NCBI GenBank assembly: GCA_017590115.1 | Contig: JAGGNK010007082.1 | Location: 125,495 to 189,494, forward strand | Length of the DNA stretch: 64,000 nucleotides | Direction of reading: 5' to 3' | From: Montifringilla adamsi | Lineage: Eukaryota > Chordata > Aves > Passeriformes > Passeridae | Part shown: positions 23,668 to 34,300 of the stretch, piece after piece | Position numbering within the stretch: the first letter of the stretch is position 1 | Layout of the letters: every line of letters starts with the position of its first letter | Translations under genes and position numbers: made by a program | Notes under the pieces: model-generated | What the model saw: the letters and a program-made list of their open reading frames with translations, nothing else | Told to the model about the DNA's origin: nothing | Databases searched by the model: none

Positions 23668-26600
23668 CTACCTACAGCCACAGGACTCCACCACCATGTC
23701 CTCGTACTGCTTGTAGACCACGTTGTTTGCAGAGTCAATGAAAAGGATGCTGATGGGGCTCAGCCGGGTTGGGACACAGCAAGTCGGGGGCGTGGACTCG
23801 GGGTCCATCGAGTTCATTAAAGTCTGGATAACTGCGTGGTTGGTGGGCTCCAGGTGGGATCGGAGGGGGAATTCACAGAGCCCTTCGCAGTGATATGCCT
23901 CATACTCCAGAGGGGCTATTATCCAGTCATCCCAGCCCATATCCTTAAAATTCACGTGGAGGGCTTTTCTGCTACACCTTGCCTTCAGGTTCTTGGTGGG
24001 CCTCTTCCCTTGCCGTGTTGCTAGAGGAGCTCTTCTCTTCCGCCTCTGGTTGAATAAGTACTCATAAACAGTTTTGTCATCTTGGCCGGATCTAGCTTTG
24101 ATTTCATTGAAGAATAAGTCTCTTTTTTTCGTCCTCCCAAACACCAAGAACAGAGCCTTTTCATTGACCTGTCTTCCTGTTCTATTAAATCCCACACTCC
24201 TGAGATCAACAGCTCTCCCCCTGTCAAAAGTTTCCAGTTCAAAACACAAGTTAACCAAATTTTTAAAGTTTCTGAACAGTTTCCAGATGTCAAACACTTC
24301 CCACTTGGGTGTATCAGTGATGCTGACAGTCCGAGAGTCCAAGAGTGTTGAGGCTTGTCTGTTTGTAGAGCAACTAAATAATTTTACTTGGGAAGTTCTT
24401 CCAGAAGAATGAGACTTCCATGTATCAGAAGGTTTTTTTCTCAATATTCGAAGCTCTGCTCCCAGCAAACCATCTTTTTCTAATGCACTGATGTCAAAAA
24501 TATATTTTTGTTTTCTTATAGTTGGTGCTCGCTCATCTAAAAAAAGCACATAGATTTTTAAATGTATATCAAGCACAGACCAATATCACTTATTCAGTTC
24601 TTAATGGTTTTCCTCATATTTGCTTATAAGCCTCGAAGTTAGCCCACTGAACAGAAAAAACAATTTTTGTCTAAGGGATCAGACCCATGCAGGGACTCAG
24701 AAGAACTCAGGGACTCATGAGCAAAATGAGTTTCTGAGTCTGCCTTGTAGAAATCTCCTTTCTTTCACCAGTGGGCAATTTCTACCTTCAAAATTGTGGT
24801 TAGTTGTGATTATTATAAAATAATATATATTTTATAATATATATTATATATATTATGATATAATTATATATTATAATAATATATAATAATATATAAATAT
24901 AATACTTTTTCAGTGCTGAGCATTCACAGGACCTATTTACCACTCATATCCTACTTAAATTACTGAAAGAGAGCTTCAGCGGTGGCCGGGCCTTATGCTG
25001 GCTCCAAACATGAGCAAATTTACCCTTAGATGATGCAGCAGTGAATTAGTCCTTTAAAACCAGCATCCCCAGGAACTTCCAGAGATAAGGATAATTGTCT
25101 AATTAACTAAACCCCACATAATTCACAATTTTTCAAACTGGGCAGAAAAAAATTCCTCTCTTTATCCTGACTTTACGTACACTTGCTTCAGGTGTTAAAG
25201 AATATGGCTGAGCCATATTCATTCCAGTGAGGTGATATTAACAGAGCCTTCCAGTGGCAAGCTGGGAACATGAAGGCAGCACTTGTGAGCAGTGCATCCC
25301 CCCTTCCCAGCAGCCAAGCTATCAATGAAGAGATGGCAAACAAATCCAGTCTTGGTGAGTCTTTCATTACAATTCCTTCACCAGCTGTGTTGCTTCCTTG
25401 AGAATGTGACAAAACTCTTACCAATGTCACTGGAAGCAAGATGGGGCTCCCAAAGCAGGGTGGTGAGGTGAACATTATTCATTGGGAGGCTGGTTATTTC
25501 TCCTGTGAAAGCAGACACTAGCCTAAATTTCCAGAAGTGTTTGGAACAGGAATGTTAAGCTGCAAGTTCTGGAGTCCTGGATGTTATTACCCTTGGTAGC
25601 CTGTTCTGAGCTGTGGGCTCCTTGGTGCTATCTGAAACTTTTAAGGTAGCACAGATACACCCACCCCACAGCATAATGACCCCTGGGTCTGCAGTGTAGT
25701 TCCTCACAATTCTACCTTGAACAAACCAGACTGGGGTTCTTTGACAGAATAGCTCTGTTCTTAGCATATTATATGCTTTTAGGCACACTACAATTTAACA
25801 TTAGCTGTTTCCATGAGCAAGTTTCCAGCTAGCTAGAAAGAAAATAAGACAAAAATGGGATAGGTTTTTAAACACCTAAGCATTCAAAGACTGATTGATT
25901 TTCCACAATATGCATCTAAAATACTTCCTAAATGTTTTCTTTGGCTGCCACACAACCATCTAGTTCTGCCTGTAAATGAGTTTTCCAAGATAAGGCAGGA
26001 GGACAAAATCTGCAGCAAAGTTGTGAGATTTCATTTACATTAAAAAGAGCTATTTGTCTTTACCAAAGTATGATTATTTTCCAATACTCTCTGCATTTAT
26101 AAGCACACTCAGACATCTCTCTCTGTTCACACTCACTCACACACAAGCTCCTTTCTTACCTTGTCCTTTGTCTATAAAGCTGGTTATTGTATTGGCAAGT
26201 CCAGCCTCCAGTTTTACACTTCCATTAACACCCTTTCTTTCTGCATCTGAGAGAGTCCTGTACAAAGAGAGCATGTATTCATGTGGCGTTATCGGGGGAT
26301 GTCGGAAAGTTTCCTTAGCTTCCCTCTGGGTTACAGGCTCTTTAGTCTTTTTGGTTTTGAAAGAATCAGTGTCAGTACTGCTTGTGCCAGTTTTTTTCAA
26401 AGCCACCTTGCTGCTAAGATTTTGAACCTTTGGAGTCACTGTCCTTACTCCAGAAGGTCTGCCGGGGAGATGTCCTACCTTGCCCTCCGTGGCTGCTGTT
26501 CTTGAGGGAACCTTCTTTGAGTCATCATTCTTGGCCAGCAGAGCTCCAGCCTGAACAGCACTGCTTTTAGTCCTGGCCTTTGAGGTCCCAGCACTGTATC

Positions 26601-26793
26601 CATGGCTTGCAGTCCTCAATGTACCTGCCCGTGCGGAGGGGTTCCTCTCCTTTCCTTCTGCTTTCAAAAAACCTAGTTTAGATCCTGGATTACCCTGGCC
26701 TGCTTCAGAATTACTCAGCGCTCCAGGAACTAGATCCAGAGACAGCCAAGTCAAATGCCAAAGCAGTAAAGTGAGAAAATGCAGGATTTTCAT
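23668..26793 (-). CDS. GDF5: GDF5, growth/differentiation factor 5 (complete, two coding exons)
   Basis: GDF5 is a secreted BMP-family ligand that patterns joints and cartilage. Exon 1 is 26160-26793 and exon 2 is 23668-24536 (634 + 869 nt). They join by a phase-1 GT-AG intron and give 500 residues plus TAG; the human protein has 501. There is a hydrophobic signal peptide (residues 1 to about 27), a variable lysine/serine/threonine-rich propeptide, and the conserved [17 protein letters not shown] block before the junction. Exon 2 carries [19 protein letters not shown], then the furin site RRKR|R near residue 380. The mature domain of about 120 residues has all seven knot cysteines, ends in ESCGCR, and is nearly identical to human as I remember it. 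The start is fixed by the signal peptide and an A at -3. It reads away from CEP250 (head to head). Confidence 0.98.
24815..24905. repeat. AT simple repeat in the GDF5 intron
   Basis: About 90 bases made only of A and T in alternating TA/AT blocks, with a few TTA and AAT interruptions, about 280 bases downstream of the exon 2 acceptor in gene order. Confidence 0.9.
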
Positions 26794-26960
26794 CCTCTGG
26801 TCTTCCTCTGAATGCCACTAAAGAAAAAATCAGAAAAGGTTCCTCCAGTTTGGCAGAAGAAAACATAAAAGAAATTAAAAACCAAAGTTAGCAAAAATGG
26901 TTTTCGTTTGAGATTAAAACATTTCAAATATCGTTGTTCAATACTTGTATCCAGTCCCAT
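26790..26960 (-). CDS. Upstream ORF in the GDF5 leader (56 codons, overlaps the GDF5 start)
   Basis: The ORF starts at an ATG (26958-26960) in strong context (A at -3, G at +4). A weaker in-frame ATG lies five codons upstream at 26973-26975. It ends in TGA (26790-26792) that shares bases with the GDF5 ATG in the tetranucleotide ATGA. The 56-residue product has a polar start (MGLDT...), a basic KRK, then a hydrophobic stretch of about 15 residues (residues 21-35), a CQTGGTF segment and a basic tail ending IQRKTRG. From memory, the human GDF5 leader encodes a peptide with the same MGLDT start, RRKPFLL, CQT.GTF and IQR..RG ending, which would mean selection on the peptide. It could work by translation control of GDF5, as a membrane micropeptide, or both. 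Function unknown. Confidence 0.7.
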   Translation of the reverse strand: MGLDTSIEQRYLKCFNLKRKPFLLTLVFNFFYVFFCQTGGTFSDFFFSGIQRKTRG

Positions 26961-27055
26961 AGTGGAAATGCTCATGTACTCAGATATGATCTCCCCTGAC
27001 TTTAGTTAGCAGCTATAAAGAACTTGTTCTTGAAAAGAGAAAGTTTACCACCTCG
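26794..27055 (-). promoter_or_regulatory. GDF5 5' leader
   Basis: The minus-strand sequence from about 27050 (ctttctcttttcaagaac...) through 'gagcatttccactatggg' to the ATG resembles the mammalian GDF5 5'UTR as I remember it, unspliced and continuous with exon 1. The transcription start is therefore put near 27045-27055. No clear TATA box is seen. The upstream ORF fills most of it. Confidence 0.55.
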
Positions 27056-27064
27056 TTTTCTTCT

Positions 27065-30000
27065 GTAAAACTGACTGAAAACTTGAAGGAGTCTTGTTTA
27101 AATCCGAGGGTTTTTTTTTTTTTTTTCCAAGAAGGAAGAATGGCGTAATGCTGCCTCTGTGTTAAAAGGTTTTTTTAAAGTTTTGAGTTTTGAATCCTTT
27201 CCAGTGAAAATATTTCACACACAGAGGCCTGCAGGTGCTCAGAAATCTTTTACAAACCTGAACTCTGGAATTGGAAACGGAATTCCAACAAACCTATTTA
27301 ATTACTCTCTGATGTCATGCTGTCTAAACTAATTTAACTGCGATATATTTCTTAAAAAAAAATCTTCTTTACCCTTTTCATTAGCATGAGTCATACTCTG
27401 CCTCATGTGAAACAGCTCCACAGGCTCAAAACTCCAGAGGATGCCTTTTCAAGTGGCAGTATGACCTCTGCCTCAGCCCTCGATGAACTTCACATTTAGA
27501 CAGGACAAACTGCAAGATCAACAACTGAGAGCTGTCACACAGTCCACTGGACACATACATAAACTAATTTAGCAATAATTCATGTAGCTCTTTTTCCAGA
27601 GAACTGCTAACAGCGGCTTCATTCCGTCCCCCCGTGACTGAAGGGCTGCGCTGCAACACAGGCGCTTAACGAGGGTAACATTTAATTTTACACAAACTCA
27701 ACAGGGCCGTGCCCGCAGTCAGTGTATTTTGGCTTATTTATTGCTGTGCTTAAAAAAACCCGTGTCAGCCTAGCTGGAGAAGCAGCTCCTGCCGGAGGGA
27801 TGCCCCGCGGGGCGGGCGCGGTGCAGCGGGGCAGCAGTGCACCCTGCAGGCAGCCATCCTCCTCCTCCTCCTCCTCCTTCTTTTCCTTCTCCACAGCCAC
27901 TCGGGAGCTGGAGACAGGCCGAACCCCGTCTTTCCTCCCGAGACTGCTGAACAGCAGCCTTTGTTTTAATTTTAGATGCAAAATGTCCAAGATCTGCTGA
28001 CCCCGGGGCCCCAGGAAGGCTGCAGGTCAAAACCAGCGCTCCTCACTGTCAGGGCTGTCCTGCAGCTGTCGGCCAAGTGTGTCTTTCATAACCTGCAAAA
28101 AACGAACTGTTGTTCTAAACGAGCCTTCAGGAAAGGAGGCACTGTGCTGGACTCAGCAGGGATTACTGGGACCCATTTCTCATCTTACACTGATGCTAAG
28201 CCCAGTCCTTCTCCTGCAATTTCTTTTCTTTCCGTGTTAAGATGAAAGGAAAAAGGTGCACCACCTTTTAGCTTGTTCTGTGTGTGCTTAGCATTCCCCA
28301 CCCACCCTGACCAGTATCAGAAACACTGAACTGCTTTCATAAATGACAACCTGCATGACATGAGGAGCTCTGAATGCTTCACTTGTTTTGATGGAGGAAC
28401 TGAAGGATAGAAGAGTTCAGTGATTTTACAGATGTCACAAATAAGGTAGATTCAAATCATGTTCCTCCTGATTTTGATCTGAAGACCCTTCCTCTGATGT
28501 CAGTTGTGCTTTTGATATTTCCCTACAAAATAAAGCAGCTTCTCCTGCGAGTCACCTCTGGTGAAACCATTCCCCAGCAGTCACTCCACAGCATCCCATG
28601 GCCCTCCCAGCTATGCCATCACTTTATCCTTCCCATACTTCCCACCTTTCTGCTGGGTGGTGTGCTGTGTCTGGTTCTGCACCTTGTGGGTATTTATCAG
28701 CTGGCCAGTAAGCCACAAAAGTAGCTAAATGTTGAATTTCCACTTTTAATCTATCCAGCTTCCAGTTTTCACAATGCTTTTAAGAATTTAATATCTTTAA
28801 AAGGTTGTTTGCTCTATCAAACTTGGCTGAGATTTGCAAACAGATTTAAGAGATGGGACGTGAAAGAGCAGGAGGTTGGACAATGTGATTACATGGGCCT
28901 TGTCTTAGTAAATAAAATTAAAGCATGATCATTGATATGTTCAAAGAATATTTACATGTCTGAGATTAAAAGAATCTTAGTGGGCTGGACAGAGTTAGAC
29001 AGAAAGAAAAGGAAAAGCAAGCAAAACTAGGTGTGCAAACTAATCTTCCTCTTTAAAAGAGTCTCTCTTGAAGCAAATGCCATCCCAGTGCTTGGAACCA
29101 CAGGAGCTCACATGCTGTAGAGTGCACTGAGCCCCACAGACCCCAGAGTGGAATGCTGACCCTGAACAAGACCCACAGACTGGGGGTTTCCTATGAACCC
29201 TACACCTAAGTGGAGTCATTCCAGCTGGCTAAACTCAAACTCCACTGATATGTTCAATATGTAGCTAGAAACCCTCCTGCTGGTGAGGCTCTGGATACAG
29301 GACACAGTGGAAGTGGTGTTCCAAGCCTCTCGCTGCTCACCGCCAGGCACACTCTTGTGCACCCTCGAGTGGCCAGGTCCATGTAGCCCACCTGTCCTTC
29401 TGAGCCTGTTCTGTGACAGCAGCTCCTCCCTCACACGGTGTGGGTAGGCATTTGAAAAGGGAGGGCCACCTGTGTCCCTGCTCCCTGGAAGTGCCTTGCC
29501 TCCTGTTCTCCAGATCCTGACGCTATGCCTACATGAGCTGTGATGCCTTCTTCAGTTAATCTCAGCCCTTCTGGATGTCCAGCACGGTCTGGAGGAAGGG
29601 ATCACTCTGGGGAGCCAGAGGAAGATTTCATAGTGTTGAAAACACTGCCATTCCCTCAGGATGAGCAGCTCCATTGGATACGTGATGCCAAGCGTTAGAA
29701 TTTGCTCTCTGCTGCAAACTTGCAGTTGAAGCTGCACATGGAAGTCTTTATAGTGATCTATCAGGAAATTCATTGTCCTTTCCCAGGTGGACTAATTTCC
29801 AGAAAGGACTTACAAGATTGAGTTAACTCCATATATTAAGCCATTTGCTGTCACATTGTTTTGCTTATTGAAACTAATTATCATTCTGTTTCTGGGAGGA
29901 TTTAGACCATTGCACTTGGGCAACTGTTTTTTAAAAGTGTGAAGTTACAATTTAGGAAGAAACTTAACAGCTCTGTGCTTTTCAAGAGAAATAATTACAC

Positions 30001-30780
30001 AAAACCTGTTATAATTAAGATGTTATAATTAAAACTTGCTTATCTTGGGCCAGAGCAAAACAAATTTAATGATGTTTCCACTTCCATGTGAAGGTGGCAT
30101 AATTTAAAACACTGTGCTACAATGTTGTGATGTTAAATAAAAAAATTGGAAGTCCAATGAAATAATTGTGTCATTGTTATTAAAAAACTTAGCTACATCT
30201 GTGAACAGTAGTGAACTACAAAGCACAAAATCATAGAAACATGGAATATCCTGAGTGGGAGTGTTATTTTTGTTTCTTGATTCCACAGATGTACCTAATT
30301 TCCCCAACTCTGAATTAAGTGGAAATTAATTTTTTTCCTAATTTTTGGTAGCTCTGCCTGTTACCAGTTAGAGAAATTCAGGGTTTGTTTTAAGCTTCTT
30401 CAAGCCTATTCACTAACACAGTCCCTCCATTTGGTATACAATGTTAATTGGCCTAAGTTGCCTTTGATAGGTATTGTTCATTTTTGCAATAGAAGCATGT
30501 TTAAATGGTTCCAGATTTGAGAGAGAGATTCCGAGATCCCAAATTACTTCGCTGATGCTGACCAAAGAGAATTTTGTTGGCAATTCATTTATTCCACCTC
30601 TTTAAAAAAAAATCAAAAAAACCCCACCAAAACAAAACAGAATGTGAGTGATGAAGCATTCACTGTCACGGGAAAAAGCAGGGACTGAAAACAAGCCAGC
30701 TTTATTCAGCAGCTAAATACAAAGTGAAACATATTTTTAGCAATGGGGTTAACTTAACTAACTCTCAGAACAATTCCCGA
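27065..30780. other. GDF5-CEP250 intergenic region
   Basis: Shared upstream region of the divergent pair GDF5 (minus) and CEP250 (plus), about 3.7 kb. I see no CR1 and no coding exon. A T-run is at 27111-27126. A CpG-rich patch is at 27,770-27,960 with a (CCT)n/(TTC)n pyrimidine tract on the plus strand. The rest is AT-rich single-copy-looking sequence. Confidence 0.5.
27770..27960. promoter_or_regulatory. CpG-rich patch, candidate regulatory element upstream of GDF5
   Basis: It contains GCCCCGCGGGGCGGGCGCGG plus a pyrimidine tract (cctcctcctcctcctcctcc) about 0.75-0.9 kb upstream of the inferred GDF5 start. It could be an alternative promoter or an enhancer. No transcript evidence can be drawn from sequence alone. 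Confidence 0.3.
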
Positions 30781-30809
30781 TGAAATGCGGAGGGTTCACT
30801 ATTTTCTGA

Positions 30810-31330
30810 TGACATTCCCTGCCGGCGCAGCGCAGCGGAAGCGCCGACAGCGGCCAGCGCCGGGCCCGCCACGGGAAGGCCGCGCCGCCCCTCACGGAGC
30901 CTGCGCTGCCTCCGGGCGGCCCCGGGGAGCCGCTCCTCCCGCGGCCGGCGGGGCGGGACCCTCGAGGCGGGCTGGGCTGGGCTGGGCAGGGCAGGGCTGG
31001 GCCGGGCCGGCCATGGCGGGCAGCTCGAGCCCCAGGGAGCTCAGCCCGGGCTCGCTGCGGCGGCGGCTGCGGAGCGCGGAGGAGGCGCAGCAGCGGCAGG
31101 CGGGACTGGTGCGGCAGCTGCAGGACGAGGTGAGGAGCGGGCGGTGCCCGGCGGCGGGGAGGGGGTGCAGGGCCACCCGCGCTGCCCAGAGGGACTCGAC
31201 GGGAGCCCGCTGGGCCTCCCCGGGCGGGCGGCGCCGAACTCGGAACTTGGGGCGGGAAGGCCCCGGGAGCGCCCGTCCCGCCGGGGTCTCGCTGCCGAGC
31301 CCCTCCTGATCTCGGTGCCTGCAGCATCGC
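30810..31330 (+). promoter_or_regulatory. CpG-island promoter of CEP250
   Basis: Dense CpG and GC boxes around the ATG at 31013, ending soon after the first donor (31130). A 5-bp repeat (gctgg)n directly precedes the start codon region at 30968-31000. Long ORFs on both strands here reflect the base composition, not extra genes. Confidence 0.75.
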
Positions 31331-34300
31331 TGCTGTTCGGCCCCGTTAGCAGCGGGCAGGAGTCCGGCCGGTTTGCTTGCAGAGCAAGTTTGAAAACTCA
31401 TTTCGATCGCTTCAGGGACCCCCTTGAACAGCCAAATGTTGGCTCGGGGTACGTGAGGGCCGTAGGTCAGGTAGAGCTGCCCGCACCTGTCCCATGGTTC
31501 TGCTTGCTGCCGCTGTCTGAGTGAGCAAACGGTGCTACGGCTGAAAGAAACCCCGCCCCAATCTCTGTCGTATTAAAGTGAAGCTTCCCTATATTGCAGT
31601 GACTTCTTGTTGAGCGTATCAGAATCACTGTGCTGGACAGAGTCAGAGAAAAGTTAATGTGGGGTGAGCAGAGTCTATAACAAGCTGCTTCTCTCATCTT
31701 CATTCTCTGCATCCATTCAGGTACTGCAGTACCAGACCTGGTGTCGAGAGTTGGAGCAGCAAGTGAAAGCTGCAGGGGTAAGTGTGCTGCAGGTTGTGAA
31801 CTAAAAAGGGTGTATCTAACCTTCCCAAATGCAGACCAATAAAAACGCTCCACAATCCAATTACAAGAAAGCAGATTTTTACTGTCTGAGGATTTAGAGA
31901 AACACTGTGAGTTTTCCCATCAGTGTTTTCTCCAGTTGCCATTCTTAGGGCAGTCAGTAGTCCCAGAAATGTGAGTCCGGAAAACCCAGCTGAGGATTTT
32001 AATTTTGTGAAAGAGTGCTTCCTTAGAGTTACATTTGTCCTGGGTCTCAGGAGAGGACTGTGCTGCATGTTACATGATACAGCTGTCCTGGAGAAAGAAC
32101 CAGTTGAAACAGCTTTTTGGAAGTCAGGAAGGCTGGTGGTCAGAACTGGCTCTATGCATTTCTTTCTGCTTCATAGCTAAAATAAACCTAGAAGCCAAAG
32201 GGTGGAAGAATAGGAGAGCATTCCCAGGCTTCAAGTCCAAATCAGCACTTGAGGTCATGAAGTGAGGACACATAGCAGTGAGAGAGTGAGGAGAGCTACT
32301 CACACTAACACCCTTCCCTTCCCTTCCCTTCCCTTCCTCCCTGTTTTCACAGCACTGTTACACCTGGAAGAAGCCATAAGCACCTGAGATACCCAACAAA
32401 TGGATGGGAAAATGGTGGATGCTGACAGTGGTGAAGGAAACACTATCATTTGACTAAACATTTCCTTTCTTCTTAAAGGGATCCCTTCCAGGCAGGTGGG
32501 AGGCCACAGCAGACCACAGCCTGGAGAAAGCACTGCTTCAAGTGGAAGAGGAGCAGCAAAGGTACAAGGAAGAAGCGTTTCTTCATACTTGGTATTCCGG
32601 ATCCTCATGGAAGTGAGGGAAAACCTGTCAGTGCTACCTGGTCTCCCCAAGGGAAGCAGTTGGGCAAGGTGCTTTGACAGGAGAAAGGTCCACAATCTGC
32701 TTTCTGTGGTACAGTAATAGTGCTGTGTGCTGAATGGCTCTGCTTTGAGTGGGGAAGTGGGGTGTGTATTCTGGGTGAAAGGTCCCTTGCCAGCATAAAT
32801 TATTCTGTGGTTCAGTAGGTGAACAACTCTGTACAGTGCTATAGAAAAGTGATACATCCAGTAACCATCAGCATGAAGAGGGGGCAAATTGTTACCTGTG
32901 GGCATCGTCAAGGTTGAAGGGGAGACCAAAATCATGGATGGAAATTGAAGGCTCAAAGCACAGAGAAGCAAATGAGGTTTCCATGACAGAGAGATCTTAG
33001 TTAACAATGTAAAGTGCCCTTACCGCCTCTCAAACAACAAAGTCAGTGTTAAGGGAGCTGGAAAATCATAGGGAGGCTGGACAGCTGTTGTTCAGTGACC
33101 TCACTGTTGTTTCTCTCTCTTTCCAAGGTGTGAGAATCTGGCAGAAGTGAACACTCTCCTGCGGGAGCACCTCGATAAAGCCAGCGAGGTTAATTCTGCC
33201 CTTAAAGAAGATGTTGGAAAACTGACGGTGGATTGGATGAGGGCCCGGGAGGAGCTGGAGTTGAAGGAGAGTGAATGGCGCACTGAACGGGAGGTGGGGA
33301 TGGGCGAGGGGAATGGGAATGCGTTTTGTTCCTGGCACGGAGAACTTGCTGTGTGGAGGCTGTGGCTCTGCTGAGGATGGACAGGGGTGCTGGTGCTGGA
33401 CAGGGGTGTGGGAGGGAGGAGTGTCAGCAGAGGGTGCTGGGAGAAGATGCCCACCTTCTGTGACTGCCCTGCTTGGTCAAGAAGATAGAGCTGGGCTGGG
33501 CATTGTAGGGCAGTCACAGGAACAGTTGTCTCTTTAATAGTTCCTTAATCCTTGTTTTGAGCAATTGAGACCAGAGAGGTCTGTGTGTGTTCGGATTCAA
33601 AGTGGTCAACACAGGAACAAGACAGGCCTCTTGTACTGACTGCCTGTTGTAAGCCAACCTGGCACTGGGCTTGAAAGAGTTTGTGTTTGTGTTCCTCTGC
33701 TGGGACTTTGAGGTGGTGAATCACGATCAGCTTGCTTTGCTGCTACCCACTGCTATGGGAGAAGTGTGGATGTTCCTTTCTGGGCAGGTGGTTCCCTTCT
33801 GTGGGCCTCTGTCGTGCCTCTTTAGTCCTTGATGCCCCTGGTGCAGTAGTTACTAAAAGGCACCTGGTGATGGTGATTTACTCTCTCCTGTCTGGGAGAT
33901 GTTACAGTGACAGTAAAGGCTGAATTGGCATTTCTTTTTGTCTTTGCATATTAAGCTTTATGACAGCTACTTAAGGGGGGAACATACCCGTCTGCTCAGC
34001 CTGTGGCGGCAGGTGGTGACCTTGCGCCGCCATTTCCTGGAAATGAAGACTGCCACGGACCGGTGAGTGGAGGTTGAGGCGAGATCTCCTGCAGCAAACA
34101 TGTGGCTTGCTTGCTTTTCAGTCCTGCTTTTTGAACCTTGGTGTTGCATTAATTACAGCAGAGGTAGGATTTCCCCTTTGGCAGTCAGAAGCAATGCCAT
34201 TCAGCATGCTTTGGGCTGTTCTCAGAAGAGTTGTTGGCTGCTGGTATTCAGATAAAGCTGAAGGGCTTGGGCCATGAGGACAGCAGAGGCTCTGAGCAGG

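Noticed and set aside
30758..31524. Long GC-rich ORFs on both strands around the CEP250 start
   Set aside because: CpG-island composition suppresses stops; only 31013-31129 chains by phase and homology.
32300..33007. 235-codon minus-strand ORF
   Set aside because: Spans CEP250 exon 3, intron sequence and a CCCTT microsatellite; no homology.
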